Source: Fragum whitleyi (taxonomy: Eukaryota > Mollusca > Bivalvia > Cardiida > Cardiidae). Taken from it: a stretch of 64,000 nt of DNA. Numbering within the stretch: the stretch's first letter is position 1; every line of letters begins with the position of its first letter. The stretch lies in assembly GCA_948146395.1 (NCBI GenBank), contig OX411559.1, positions 39,798,679-39,862,678 on the forward strand. Reading direction: 5' to 3'. The notes below the pieces were generated by a model. That model searched no databases and was not told the DNA's origin. It worked only from the letters and a program-made list of their open reading frames with translations. Below are positions 1-11,694 of the stretch, piece by piece. Position numbers and translations under genes: made by a program.

Positions 1-107
1 TCAAATTTATTGTTTTGATTAGATCTTGGACAAAATATATTTTTTTGATTACATCTTAGACATCAAACTCAGGTAAGCAATTAAGGGCCACTATGGCCCT
101 CTTGTTT
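1..107 (+). mobile_element. Tail end of a family A tandem-core (Helentron-like) element
   Basis: The stretch ends in a GGGCC-ACTAT-GGCCC hairpin followed by ctcttgttt. This is the same terminus seen at 7750-7784 and, inverted, at 31945. The rest of the element lies to the left of the window. Confidence 0.7.
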
Positions 108-535
108 GATGTAGACAAAGATTTTGCAGACAGAATAAACTAAGATCAACCTGCACAGATTTTCAGGTTAAACTTAGCCTATACTGCTTGCTTCTTACCC
201 CATTATTTGGAGAAGTCAAAAGCTTGAGCAAGACTGGCTGAAATGTGTCTGAAATTGACGATCTCAGGGTTTGTGCTAACTTTGAAATTGAGGAGTCATT
301 TACTCCTGAACCAAGAAATTCTGGGAGTCAAAACTGATTTTCAAGGGGTCAAAACAACAGAAATGTCAAATCATGATTAGAATTTTGCACATTTTAATGT
401 CAAATTACCATTTCTTTTAAAGATATGAATTGAACAATTGATTTGTAAAACCACTTTTCTTAGCAACCATGAATTATAGTATTTGAAACTTGATAAAGTG
501 TATAAGCTAGAGGTTTTACATAGAGGTAAACTGGT

Positions 536-1025
536 TGGTGTCTTAAAATTTCAGTGTTATCTGGTCTAGGTTGGGAGAGTTTATCATGACTAGGCTTTGC
601 CGAGTCATGATAAATTCTCACAGCTGAGACTAGATAACTAGTCTATACTCTAGGTGTAGTATCAGCACCTTAATGGTGCTCTGCTTTATCAGTCCCAAAT
701 CTCAATTAGCTGATCATTTAAGGTGATAAACATTTCATTAACCTTTTGGTATGTGGCATCAGGGTGACCACTTGGTTGCATTATGAAATTCTTTGGAATT
801 ATTCGGAAGAATTTGTTTTCAAAAGGTCAGCTTATTCTGTCTTCACCAGATACACAGAAAGTTGATACCTCTAATTGTTGCATGGTCAGTCATTATCACA
901 TCTTAAATACATAATCAAAAAGCCATAAAACTGTCCAGTCAATTTTGGGGCAGATCAGCAGATCAGACCCCTAGGTTATAGACTGTAACACTGATATTTT
1001 AAGACACTTACATGATGTTCTATAT
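536..1025. mobile_element. Foldback element Q, copy 1 (expanded)
   Basis: Outer ends are inverted repeats built on tgtcttaaaat / attttaagaca, next to a second inverted pair around a TCATGA...TCATGA stem (592-640). Related copies lie at 34842-34990 and 40905-41060. This copy carries about 300 bp of extra sequence between the stem and the right end. The flanking stretches 108-535 and 1026-1632 show no recognisable gene. Confidence 0.55.
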
Positions 1026-1632
1026 ATAGTGCAATGATTTTTCGGTGCTTATTATATCAAACTGCTAAAATTTCAACTCAACCCAACCTATCTCTAGCTC
1101 TGTCTTGTATTTTAGATGCTGAGTAGCTGTGTGTGTGTATACCTGTGTGTGGTATATGCGAGAAAAAGATGGAAGGTATGCTTTTAATTATTACGTAGTT
1201 ATCTTTAATACACCCATAAAAGATGTGACATTTTATGCGATCACTATTGGGCAGACAGCGTCCACTTCTTTGTCAGGAGCTAATCCGGTCACCTTATGTC
1301 TGAATGACTTGAAACTTGGTATCTATGTTCCTCTGATGCGCAAGAACCTTAACTCTACGTAGCTTACTTTTTTAGTTATTTCCCTTTATTGTTTTTCATA
1401 CTTGGACATTCAGCAGTGTAACAGGTTTATCTTAAGATAATTTGCCTCCTTGTTTGATATTACTTAGTTAAAGGCTTTGCTACACATTAAGCTCATTTAC
1501 AAAGATATTCCACTGCTGTTATAACACATAAATCATGTTGTATCAAAAATATTTAAATTGTTTAAATCGCATGATGGAGGTTGTCCTATAATTATTTCAA
1601 TTATGATTATAATTATTTCATCTATGCTTCAG

Positions 1633-1824
1633 ATATTTGAAGACATAACAGACAAGGTAGAATATGAGTCTTCAGAGCCTTCGACTCCAATCCGTAAAAT
1701 ACGACAGTTCAACTCGTCGTCGAGTCCAAACAATGTCCAGGGGAGTCCGAAATCAAGATCACCTGCCATGCAACCATATTATCTCAGGAAAAGGGACAAA
1801 ACCTCTGCTAATGGTCACATATGA
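1633..1824 (+). CDS. Probable last exon of an unidentified plus-strand gene
   Basis: A pyrimidine-containing acceptor ending in cttcag (AG at 1631-1632) opens a 192-nt in-frame stretch, 63 codons plus TGA. The peptide starts IFEDITDKVEYESSEPSTP, then is rich in Ser, Pro and basic residues and ends in YYLRKRDK and a short polar tail. Codon use and acidic/basic composition look more coding-like than the surrounding AT-rich DNA. I do not recognise the family. The YxLRKR-type motif resembles basic motifs in some chromatin or nuclear-envelope proteins, but that is only a resemblance. No upstream exons of the same gene could be placed in 1-1632, so the gene would extend off the left edge and converge on SMCHD1. 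Confidence 0.45.
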   Translation: MFEDITDKVEYESSEPSTPIRKIRQFNSSSSPNNVQGSPKSRSPAMQPYYLRKRDKTSANGHI

Positions 1825-1873
1825 GGTTTTTGTTTATTCAGCTTTGTTGTTTTTGAAAAAACAAAAAAATCTG

Positions 1874-2124
1874 GGGCTTGTTTTACTAAACATCTTAAGA
1901 CAATTTTTTGCAAAAGTAAAAAATTAAAGCTGCTTTTACAGTAGTAACTGAATATGGAATTCTGCCATGCATCATCTCATTGGAATTGTCTTCTGAAGAC
2001 AATTCCATTGAGATATTGCAAGGCAGAATCTAACAAAGAATGAACACACCAGGTACGATTTGTCATTTTGACTTACGATTAATTTTAATTTTTTCGGAAG
2101 ATGTTCAGTAAAACGGGCCCCTGA
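1874..2124. mobile_element. MITE family X, copy 1
   Basis: Terminal inverted repeats: ggggcttgttttactaaaca at the left, and tgttcagtaaaacgggcccc at the right. An internal hairpin (attggaattgtctt...gacaattccat) sits at about 1979-2010. A second copy at 47464-48647 carries a nested element. Confidence 0.7.
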
Positions 2125-2198
2125 TGTATTGCTTTTGCTCTGGTATGGTCATTGTTGCCAGGCCGGTTGTATAAAAAATGGTGAGTGTCAGATCTTGC

Positions 2199-2435
2199 TA
2201 GTCATGCTGAATGAAAAGAAATGGGTTCAAATTGCCTTTATATTAAAGTGCTGAAAGCTTTGGATTGTGAGTCATTTTCTTTTGTTGAATTTACAATTTT
2301 ATGAAATTTTCTTGTTTGAAAAGGTAAATCAGGTGGTATAGACTAAGATTAGACTGCACATTTGTGCAGGCGGATCTTTGTGTATACCTTCTGCAAAAGC
2401 AGGAATATTCTGGGTTTAGCATGACAAAGGGTTAA
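2199..2435 (-). mobile_element. MITE family T, copy 1
   Basis: The end atgacaaagggttaa matches the TIR aacccttgtcatgctgaa of the copies at 38107-38356 and 24716-24966. It carries the internal gcacatttgtgcaggc hairpin typical of the family. Confidence 0.65.
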
Positions 2436-2474
2436 GTTAAAAGAAAAGGAAACCCACTGTCTAAGGTTTTATAC

Positions 2475-2480
2475 AATAAA
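2475..2480 (+). promoter_or_regulatory. Possible polyadenylation signal AATAAA
   Basis: An AATAAA hexamer about 650 nt after the stop codon of the plus-strand exon at 1633-1824. A second AATAAA lies at 2636-2641. In AT-rich DNA such hexamers arise often by chance. Confidence 0.2.
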
Positions 2481-2489
2481 AAGTGTGTT

Positions 2490-3186
2490 ATGTGACCGCT
2501 TACTGGCCCACTGAAAAGCGGCTGTTAAAGAAAATGGTTGCTTAGTAAGCGATTTGTTTACAAATGAGAAACTGAATTTAGATTGTATATGTATGTTATT
2601 GTAAATTTCTCAATAGTTCTTTGATGTTAGAATTCAATAAAATCGTCTCAATGAGACAATTTTTATAACTTTTAACAACATAGGATTCATTTTCAGACCA
2701 AAAATATCTACTTGTCAAGATATTTTGATTTGGAGAAGGGGATTTTGAAAACGGTCGCTTAATAAAAATCGTCACTTAATAGACGTGGTCACTTGAGCAA
2801 AATAGATTGTAATATCAAGCTCTTCATATCTGAGCATGCAAATTTTGTTTACTGATGAAGTTTGATTTGTTAATACATGTTTTCATTGCACAGAGGGAAA
2901 AAACATTAAAGAAAAATATAAAGGGAAAAGAAGAAAAACTTTTCCTTGATGTAGTCTTTTCCTCAAACTCAAAACACTTTCTCTCAAGTTTTGACCTTAA
3001 GTGAAGATTACAGCAGTTGCCAAAAATTTTTGATGTTCTGTTAAATCGAAACTGTTGAAATTAAGCCAAAATGATGTAAAAGCATTAGGATTTTTTATTT
3101 GATTTTTGTAATTGAAATAAATGGCTTTCAGCACCAAGAAAGGTCATCGTTATGATGATTATTATTGTTTGTGAAGAAATAATTTG
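2490..3186. other. Intergenic, repeat remnants
   Basis: Contains gtgaccgctta...ggtcgcttaa remnants resembling the family P element at 10441-10831, reused in both orientations between about 2492 and 2800. Nothing coding was seen. Confidence 0.35.
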
Positions 3187-3423
3187 AGCCTGTGCACATT
3201 TCCAACAATTTCAAATGTGCGCCCAATCAAAGACTCTAGTCAGCCTGTGCATCTGCACAGTCTGACCAGGGTCTTCACTTTTGCTCTTTGTAGAAAGATG
3301 TGGTCAAAAAAGTGTCTTTAGAAAGTCAGGCAAACTTCTAATATTACTACATGGCAGTCAAGACTGGTTTATGTTGGCCATTCACGCACATGTTTAATTG
3401 TTGGAAATGTCTCGCACAGGCTT
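3187..3423. mobile_element. MITE family S, copy 1
   Basis: TIRs read gagcctgtgcacatttcc on the left and ggaaatgtctcgcacaggct on the right. Other copies are at 26055, 27737, 42552 and 47047, all next to SMCHD1 exons. This is the only copy far from an exon I could identify. Confidence 0.8.
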
Positions 3424-4796
3424 ATTTATCTTTCTTGTTTTATACTACTATTTCAGGATTGAATTGTGACAGTGTAATAAAATAGCATTATGCTGAGATA
3501 GCTCAGGTTAGAGATTTAGTTATACCCCTTTAAAACTATGTTTGGGGGGTCCATAGGAGTCAGCTTGTTGGTCGGTTTGTCCGTCTGTTGGTCCGTCTGT
3601 AGCTTCTTGGTGTCTACTCAATTTCTCCCCAACTAATGCTCAGACTTCAAACTTTACAGATGTGATCATTATCAAACATGATCGAGTGAAATGCCGTAAG
3701 TATATGAAATTAATCTGTAGTTATGACATTATGATCGCCAGTTTTGCTAAGTTAAGTGTAACTTATTTGAAACTTGCACTTTGACTGTCAGTTGATAGAT
3801 GGCCAGGAAAGAAATGTCCAGATGAATTCTCAGAGAAGTGATCATTGAGATTTTCGCCATTGCCCCATTTTTGTGTCATTGTTTGAAGCATTCTGGCAGG
3901 AAACTCGAGACAGTGATAGGCTTCCAGTTAAAATTCAAATCAGAGATGTGCAAGTGATATCTTGGTTACAATCAATTGCCTTTGGACAGAGTAATGGCTC
4001 TTTGGTGGAAAATGGCTTTTCATTATTGACAAGCACTTGTAAGGCAGGTATTGGTCTGCTATGCTACAGTCTAGTTTATGTTTATTTTGAGCTGGACTTT
4101 GTTGTCAGAATTACAGTCCAGTGTGTTTGTATTGGTGTGTCTGTTTGTCCAATGGATATTTTCTTGACTTGAACACCTATTTTTATAGGATTTCTAAACA
4201 AACAAGAAAAATGTTTTTGTCAACCCATGTTTTGACAATTTGGCATGGGAATTTCACGCCCCCTAGATTTTCTCTACCATGAGGACACATGGATGCTTTA
4301 TATAAAATATTCTTTGGATAGTTAAATTCAAGGTCAAAGTTGGATGTCAAATTTGCAGACTGGACACAAGTTGTCTTTCGACAACTATTTTTACTGTGTT
4401 TCTACGTGACACATATAGAATTGTTTGAACTAATTATTTTCAATGTTAACCCTTTTCAAAAAAAGTCACTCAATTTAACATCACCCTGATGTTAATATCT
4501 GAGGAAAAAATTGTAAAAAAAATTGTGACAAGCAAAATCTACCTTTTCCACAAAACTTGCTACCATATGGACAGGTTGCTGTTCAAATAACACCCATTTT
4601 TTTCATATATGTCTGAAAATTCTTTTAAATTGGTCATTGAAAATAAGGAAAAGGGTATATATCTTTTAGTCTTTGGTGCTGAGAGTTTTGTCTTTTTTCT
4701 ATTGATCCAAAATGTATGTCTTGTTTTCACTAGTCAATAAATGTATTCTATCAATGTTTTGCATTAAATATATTTATAATGTATGATATTATTTTT
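3424..4796. other. Intergenic, no gene seen
   Basis: The 3530-3720 part carries a gtccgtctgttggtccgtctgt tract followed by 'acttcaaactttacagatg'-type text, as at the ends of other tandem-core elements here, so it is probably a degraded member. The remaining sequence is AT-rich without recognisable structure. Confidence 0.4.
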
Positions 4797-5712
4797 AGCT
4801 CAGCTATTTTCGGAGAATACCCGAGGTATTGCTGTAGCCTTGGTGTCGTTGTCGTTGGCGTTGTTTTTGTCGTCATGCGAAAACTTTGACATTTTGTGAT
4901 AACTTTTGAATGGTAGGTGATAGGGCTTTCATATTCCACATGATGATGACTGCCTGGGACAAGGCCTTTCTGTTGATGCCAAGTTCAAGGTCATCAGTCA
5001 AGGTCATTTTTCAAGGTCAAACTTGTGAAAAAAATGCAAAAGTTTTGAAAAATTGCAATATCTTTTGAATGTTAAGTGATAGGATCTTTATATTTCACAT
5101 GATGATTGCCTAGGACAAGCAATTTCTGTTGGTACCAAATTCAAGGTCATCAGTCAAGGTCAAGGTTATTTTTCAAGGTCAAATTTGTCAAAAAAAATGC
5201 AATAACTTTGACATTTTCTGATAACTTTTGAATGGTTAGTGATAGGGCCTTCATATTTCACATGATGATTGCCTTGGACTAGGCCTTTCTGTTGGTACCA
5301 TGTTTAAGGTCATCAGTCAAGGTCATTTTTCAAGGTCAAACTTGTGAAAAAAATTCAAAACTTTGACATACTTCAATTACTTTGAATGGTTAGTGATAGG
5401 GTTTTCATATTTCACATGATGATTGCCTGGGAAAAGCACTTTCTGTTGGTTTCTAATTCAAGGTCATCAGTCAAGGTCATTTTCAAGGTAAAATTTGTGA
5501 AAAAAATGCAAAAACTTTGATATTTTTGTGATATCTCTGGTTCTACAGAAGGCATTCACATGAAACTTGATGCGCTTATTCACCATCCAAAGGACAACAT
5601 TTTATTTCAAGGGGGATAACTTTTGAAACATATTCTGCAAATTATGCCCCTTTTTCTACTTAGTTTTTTTCACCATCCATTAGTTTTTTATCCCCCGCCG
5701 AAAAAAATTTTC

Positions 5713-5738
5713 GGGGGGGGGGGGGGGGGGGGGGGGGG
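5713..5738 (+). repeat. Poly-G tract (26 G)
   Basis: An uninterrupted run of 26 G within the 5' end of the family C element, directly after a ccgccgaaaa...ttttcgg stem. Capable of G-quadruplex formation in principle. The exact length could also be affected by sequencing. Confidence 0.9.
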
Positions 5739-5970
5739 AATATTGTTTTTGCCATGTCCGTCCTTCTGTCCGTCTGTCCGTCCGTCCGACATTCGTTTCC
5801 GCACTATTTCTTGAGAACTATTGACCGGATTTCAATGAAACTTGGCACACAGCTTCACTACAATGAGGACATGCCGGGGTTACCCGGTTTGCCCGTCAAA
5901 TTTAGAGTTACTGCCCCTGACTGTTTAAGCCAAATACATACATAGTGATATTCGTTTCCGCGCTATTTTT

Positions 5971-7784
5971 AGCTCACCTGAGCACGAAGTGCTCAAGGTG
6001 AGCTTTTGTGGTTAGGTGGATGTCCGTCGTCCGTCGTGCGTCGTCCGTCGTCAACATTTGCCTATTATGCACTCTAGACACCACATTTTTTGCCCGATCA
6101 ACTTAAAATTTGGTCAGAATGATTATCTTGATCAAATCTCAGATGAGTTTGGGTCAACTGGGGTCAAAAACTAGGTCACAGGGTCAAATCATAGAAAAAC
6201 CGTGTATGCACTCTAGAGGCCACATTTTTTGCTCAATCAACCTGATTTTTGGTCAGAATGATTGTCTTGATAAAATCTCGGACGAGTTCAAAATCGGGTC
6301 AGATGGGGCCAAAAATAGGTCACAGGGTCAAATCTTAGAAAAACCGTGTATGCACTCTAGAGGCCACACATTTGCCCAATCAACCTGAAATTTGGTCAGA
6401 ATGAATGTCTTGTTGAAATCTAGGACGAGTTCGAAATTGGGTCAACTGGGGTCAAAAACTAGGTCACAGGGTCAATTCATAGAAAAACCTTGTATGCACT
6501 CTAGAGGCCACATTTTTTGCCCAATCAACCTGAATTTTGGTCAAAATGATTGTCTTGATATAATCTCGGACGAGTTCGAAATTGGGTCAACTGGGGTAAA
6601 AAACTAGGTCACAGGGTCAAATCTTAGAAAAACCTTGTATGCACTCTAGAGGCCACAATTTTTGCCCAATCATTCTGAATTTTGGTCAGAATGATTGTCT
6701 TGATCAAATCTCGAACAAGTTCGAAATTGGGTCAACGTGGGTCAAAAACTAGGTCACAGGTTCAAATCATAGAAAAACCTTGTATGCACTCTAGAGGCCA
6801 CATTTTTTGCCCAATCAACCTGAATTTTGGTCAGAATGATTGTCTTGGTGAAATCTCATAGGAATTCGAAATTGGGTCAACGTGGGTCAAAAACTAGGTC
6901 ACAGGGTCAAATCTTAGAAAAACTGTGTATGCACTCTAGAGGCCACATTTTTAGCCCAATCAACCTGAAATTTGGTAAGAATGAATGTCTTGATGAAATC
7001 TTGGACGAGTTCGAAATTGGGTCAACTAGGGTCAAAAACTAGGTCACAGGCTCAAATCATAGAAAAACCTTGAATGCACTCTAGAGGCCACACTTTTTGC
7101 CCAATGAACCTGAATTATGGTCAGAATGATGGTCTTGGTAAAATCATGAACCAGTTTCAAATTGGGTCAACTGGGGTCAAATACTCGGTCAAATGGTCAA
7201 ATCTTAGAAAAACCTTGTATGCACTCTAGAGGCCACATTTTTTGCCTGATCAACCTGAATTTTGGTCAGAATGATTGTCTTGATGTAATCTGGGATGTGT
7301 TTGAAATTGGGTCAACTGGGGTCAAAAACAAGGTCACATGGTCATATCATAGAAAAACCTTGTATGCACTCAAGAGGCCACATTTTTTGCCCAATCAACC
7401 TGAAATTTGATCAGAATGATTGTTTTGATAAAATCTCGGACAAGCTCGAGATTGGGTCAACTGGGGTCAAATACTATGTCATGAAGTCAAATCTTGCAGA
7501 AAAAACCTTCTGTGCACTCTAGAGGCCACATTTTTTGTTCAATCAACATGAAATTTCGTCAGAATGAATGAATTGATGCAATTTTTGATGAGTATGAGAT
7601 TGGGTCAATTGGGGTCAAAAACTAGGTCACGGAGTCAAATAATAGAAAATCCTTGCAAGTCAATTGTAAGTCAACCTGAACATTGTAAAAAAAGTATAAT
7701 CAAGTTGTTCAGAGGCAGAGGAATATTGAAAAAATTAGACAGTTCATTCAGGTGAGCAATTAAGGGCCACTATGGCCCTCTTGT
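5971..7784 (+). mobile_element. Family A tandem-core element, about ten 145-bp units
   Basis: Left end agctcacctgagcacgaagtgctc forms a GAGCAC/GTGCTC hairpin and is followed by gtccgtcgtccgtcgtgcg. Right end is a GGGCC-ACTAT-GGCCC hairpin plus ctcttgtt. Between them ctctagaggccac recurs at 6211, 6355, 6499, 6644, 6789, 6934, 7079, 7224, about 7369 and 7514, that is every 144-145 bp. Short open frames here (peptides repeating SKTRSQGQ) are by-products of the repeat. No transposase is encoded, so it is non-autonomous. Confidence 0.85.
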
Positions 7785-8415
7785 TTTGAAAACTATGGAC
7801 CAGATTTCAATGAAACTTGGCACACAGCTTCACTACAATGAGGACATGCGCATATCGTTGGGGTTACCCGATTCGACCGTAGAATTTAGAGTTTCTGCCC
7901 CTGACTGTTTAAGCCATATACATACATAGTGATATTCTTTTCTGTGCTATTTCTTGAAAACTATAGACCAGATTTCAATGAAACTTGGCACACAGCTTCA
8001 CTACAATGAGGACATGCGCATATCGTCGGGGTTACCCGGTTGGACTGTTGAATTTAGAGTTACTGCCCCTGACTGTTTAAGCCATATACATACATAGTGA
8101 TATTCTTTTCCGTGCTATTTCTTGAAAACTATAGGTTGATGTAGATAAAAGATAACCTGTACCTAAGTTTGATATTAACTCCATTGACAATAAAAATATG
8201 TTGGCGGGGGATATCAATTCAACGAATTTGCTTGTTTACCATCCAGCACTTACAGCCAAGCGTAGGCACCCGTTGGCGGTGCTCTTGTTTTTTTTTTTAC
8301 ATAGTTTGTTTTCTTTTCCTAAGATTGTTGTGATCTATAGATTAAGCTTTGATTTGAAAATTTGCTACCGGTTAAGTTTTGAAATGCTCATACGACACAA
8401 GATTATTCAATTTTT

Positions 8416-9372
8416 AGCTCCACTGGCCAAAGGCCAGATAGCTATTGTCATGGCCGAGTGTCCGTCGTACGTCCGTGCGTGCATTCTTCTGTGAGTAAAC
8501 TTTTTCTTTAAACATCTCTCCTCCCAAACCAACTGGCAGATTTAAACGAAACTTGCTAGAAATGATCTTTGGGTGACCCTCTTCTTAAATTGTTCAAAAA
8601 ATTTTGATTGACCCAAAAATATGGGCTTGGCAGGGCGTGGCATTTTTTCACTTTGAAATCTTTAAAAATCTTCTCCTCCCAAATCATTTGGCCAATTTCA
8701 ATGAAACTTGGCATGGATGTTCCTTAGGTGTTCCTTAGGTGACCCTTTACTTAATTTTTCAAGAAAAAAAATTTTGATTGGCCCATAAATATGAGCGTGG
8801 CAGGGCAGGGCCTATTTTGAGCGCAAAATCTTTGAACAACATCTCCTCCTGAAGCAATGGGCAATGAAAATTTACAGAATGTTCCATGTGTGACCCTTTA
8901 CTTAAATTGTTCAAGAAACTTTGATTGGCCCCCAAATATAGGCGTGGCAGGGTGGGGCTTATTTTGAGCCCGAAATCTTTGAATGACATCTCCTCCTGAA
9001 CCACTGGCCACTGGGCCAATTTCAATGAAACATTACCAGAATATTCCTTGGGTGACTCTTTACGTAAATTAATCAAGAAAGTTTGATTGGCCCATAAATA
9101 TGGGCATTGCAGGGCAGGGCCATTTTGAGCCAGAAATCTTTGAACGACATCTCCTTCTGAGCCTTATGTTTTAATAAGATAGGTAAAGGGATGCAGGTTC
9201 ATTGTGATTGAGTATTTTGGTGCAATGTTGACCAGAACCAGTTAATCATTATAAAATAGGTCTTAAGAGATTTTGGAGTGATAATGTATTCATTTAAAGT
9301 AAGCTTTATCTAATGAAAGTCTTAAGATGTTAAAGCCAGTGGAGCAATACAGGCCCTCTTGGGCCTCTTGTT
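8416..9372 (+). mobile_element. Family F tandem-core element, copy 1
   Basis: Starts agctccactggccaaaggcca (TGGCC/GGCCA hairpin), then gtccgtcgtacgtccgtgcg, and ends in aggccctcttgggcctcttg. The cores repeat 'ctcctcctgaaccactggcc...ttgattggcccataaatatgggcgtggcagggc'. It is an inverted, diverged relative of 57558-59128. Confidence 0.8.
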
Positions 9373-9477
9373 CAGCAAACATTACCACTTTTGATGGCAT
9401 TGTTTTCACACTGGTAATGATGTGAAGACCAGTACAATATAATGGAAATACTGTTGAAAGTGGTGTAAAAGTGAAAT

Positions 9478-9660
9478 GATGGCTCAGGGCAAGGAGTTGG
9501 AACTGCCTATATTCTAATAGGCAGTTACAACTTTGGCTTTGAGCCATCTGGATATAAGAAAAACATATCCATGGCTCAGCGCAAAACAGTTGTAACTTCC
9601 TATATGTTTATTGGCAGTTACAACTTTTTCATGTTGAGCTATTGAAATCCAAACAAAAAC
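9478..9660. mobile_element. Small foldback W copies
   Basis: Two adjacent palindromes built on atggctcag...gttgtaactgcc / ggcagttacaac...gagcca. Better-preserved copies are at 17551-17632 and 11968-12045, with a remnant near 24118-24175. Confidence 0.6.
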
Positions 9661-10440
9661 ATATACACTGTAATCTTATTAAAAGCAAGTGCTATTTGAC
9701 AACAGTGTTTTTTTTTCAGACCATTTTCACTCTTTGAAACAACTGTTTCATGCTGAGCCATTGAAATCCAAACAACAACATGTACAGTGTAATCTTATTT
9801 AAAGCAAGTGCTATTTGTCAACAGTTTTTTTGTTTTTTTTTTCATCAGAAGTTGCTATCATAAGGTTTTTTTTTTTTTGCTCTTTGAATCTACTGTTCAT
9901 TTACATGATCAATTGCAATTAAATTATGAAGTGCTATTATCAGGGTAGAAATAAAAGGGATTCCACATATTGTGATTTAGCACTAATAGAGTTTTTTTCT
10001 ACTTTGTTATAATTGCAAGTTTATTTAGGCTGCCCTGCTTTAAGGGCACTCAAGTTTGAAGCTTTAATTTTGTTTTGTTCTTTAAAATCATTGTCCAATA
10101 CATTTTACATTTGAATTCAATTTTTGTTAAAATGATCTTAAATATGTTTATTCCCTGCAACAATAAATTGGGGACATATTGTTTTATCCTATCCTTCTGT
10201 CTGTCCATGTGTGTTAAGTAAACTTGGGAACGAAATAATTTTCCCATTACCACAACACTATTCAATTCTAATCTTTTGTGGTGTTGAGTTTCCTCGCAAC
10301 AATCCAAATTTTCGGAGTTAAAGGTCAAGGTCATCTAACAAGGTCAAGGTCAATTATCAAGGTCAAACTTATAAATATGATTTTTGTGACATTAGTGTTT
10401 TATGAGTTCACACATTTTATCACTTACACTGCCTACCATA
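9661..10440. other. Intergenic, AT-rich, no gene seen
   Basis: Contains repeats of the phrase 'acactgtaatcttattaaaagcaagtgctatttg' near 9666 and 9785, poly-T runs and a degraded tccttctgtctgtcc tract near 10190. Nothing coding was recognised. Confidence 0.35.
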
Positions 10441-10831
10441 CAGTCAAACCTGTCTTAAGCAAGCAGCCATGGGACATTGAAAAAGTGCTTGCTTAACACT
10501 TTCCTGTTTTACAAAATTTTGGACCTGTCCAAATTCAAAGGTTTTGCAGAGGAAAATTAAAAGTGGATCTAATTTGTAAAATAACCATTCAGTAGGGTAG
10601 AAAATCGTGTGGAAAAAGAAGAAATTGCTTGTCAGAAGCAATTTCTTCTTTTTTCACAATGTTTTCTCAATTATAAAATCACAGGAAAGTAAAAAGCAGG
10701 AATTAAACAGCAAGGGGTTAAGACAGGTGCTTGCTTAAGCCAGGTAAATTTTGGTTCATTTGGGAACTCAGAGGCTGCTTGCTTTAGACAGGTTGGTTGC
10801 TGAATACAAGTGGCCAGTAAGACAGGTTTGA
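10441..10831. mobile_element. MITE family P with a nested family O copy
   Basis: Outer TIRs are cagtcaaacctgtctta and taagacaggtttgattg. The body is interrupted by the family O MITE at 10493-10721. Confidence 0.65.
10493..10721 (+). mobile_element. MITE family O, copy 1
   Basis: Ends read ttaacactttcctgttttac and aaacagcaaggggttaa. A central hairpin pairs gaagaaattgcttg with gcaatttcttctt. One of six copies in the window (also 15049, 26152, 33509, 35050, 37498), present in both orientations. Confidence 0.85.
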
Positions 10832-10926
10832 TTGTAATACAAGTATATTTAGTCTTTTCTTGAACTCTTTTTGTTCAAAGTTTCACAATTATGCTACAAG
10901 AATGTGTCTCACAATATTACCTCTCT

Positions 10927-11150
10927 AACCCTTGTCATGCTAAATAAAAACCAATAAAAATCAAAGTGCTGAAAGCAGTGGATGCACTAAATGTGAGTCA
11001 GCATGTCTGTTGAAAATATTTTAAGTTTTTTTTCTGAATTTAAAAGAAAATCAGCTGGTAGAGACTAAAAACAGTCTGCACATATGTGTAAGCTGACGTT
11101 AAGCAATACCTCTTGCCGAGGTAGCAAATATTTGATCAGTACCAAGCAGA
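10927..11150 (+). mobile_element. MITE family T, diverged copy 2
   Basis: Begins aacccttgtcatgctaaata and contains the cagtctgcacatatgtg hairpin. The right end is degraded near cctcttgccgagg. Confidence 0.45.
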
Positions 11151-11484
11151 GATGTGTATGTCCTGTTTGGGTGAAATAGAGAATAACATGTTAGTGTCTA
11201 AAAATAACAATGTTATCTGGTCAAGGTTGGGAGAATTTATCATGACAAGGCTTTATTAGTCTACTTTGCAACAATTTCTATTTTTGTCAACATTGTGATA
11301 TGATCAAAACATGCTAGTCAGACTATAGTCAACATAAGAGGAGCAATCTAGAAGTTATTTAGTATAGAAATAGTATGTTGAAAGGGTAAACTTATACTTT
11401 ATGTAAATGCTGTCATACTGAATGTATTTTGGTAAGCCCACTTGAGCTGAGCAAGACATTATCATCACTTTGTCATATGGTTAC

Positions 11485-11694
11485 GATGGCGGCACTCATT
11501 CTTTCCGACTATTTGTCTCTCACCAATGGGTTGATAATTGTAGACCTATGTGAGATAGCAGCTGTAGGCTAGAAAAGGATGTGATGGTTGTACTGGTGAG
11601 AGAAATACCAGGAATCCATTGTTAGGTGCTCCAGCTGCTGCGATATAACTGAAAAATGTTGAAAGTGGCGTAAAACTCCATTCTATTCAATTCA
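11485..11694 (+). mobile_element. tRNA-derived SINE, 5'-truncated
   Basis: Shares 'ggcactcattctttccgactatttgtctctcaccaatgggttgataatt' through 'ttgaaagtggcgtaaaactcc' with the full-length copy at 31239-31518, but lacks the tRNA-like head with A and B boxes. Confidence 0.75.

Larger units (their letters stand above)
5690..8215 (+). mobile_element. Family C element nested in family B
   Basis: Starts with tatcccccgccg and a G tract, then a gtccgtccttctgtccg tract, and ends near ttggcgggggatatc. Tandem units read 'ttgaaaactatagaccagatttcaatgaaacttggcacacagcttcactacaatgaggacatg'. The middle is interrupted at 5971-7784 by a family A element inserted within the gctatttcttgaaaac unit. Confidence 0.7.
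4797..8289 (+). mobile_element. Family B element with two further elements nested inside
   Basis: Begins tttttagctcagctattttcgg followed by cccgaggtattgc and a gtcgttgtcgttg tract, and ends tagg caccc...ggcggtgctcttgttt. The same ends are joined in the short uninterrupted copies at 12298-12576 and, inverted, 22884-23188. Within 4880-5500 there are about four tandem units with 'aactttgacattt...tcaaggtcatcagtcaaggtca'. The copy is split at about 5690 by family C, which is itself split by family A, so 3.5 kb records three sequential insertions. Confidence 0.75.

Noticed and set aside
1129..1362. 77-codon plus-strand frame upstream of the terminal exon
   Set aside because: Begins in a GT-repeat, shows no splice-site support and no recognisable motif.
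6110..7755. Series of short plus-strand frames with [20 protein letters not shown]
   Set aside because: They repeat with the 145-bp unit of the family A element and are by-products of the repeat. The same peptides appear inverted at 31991-32819.
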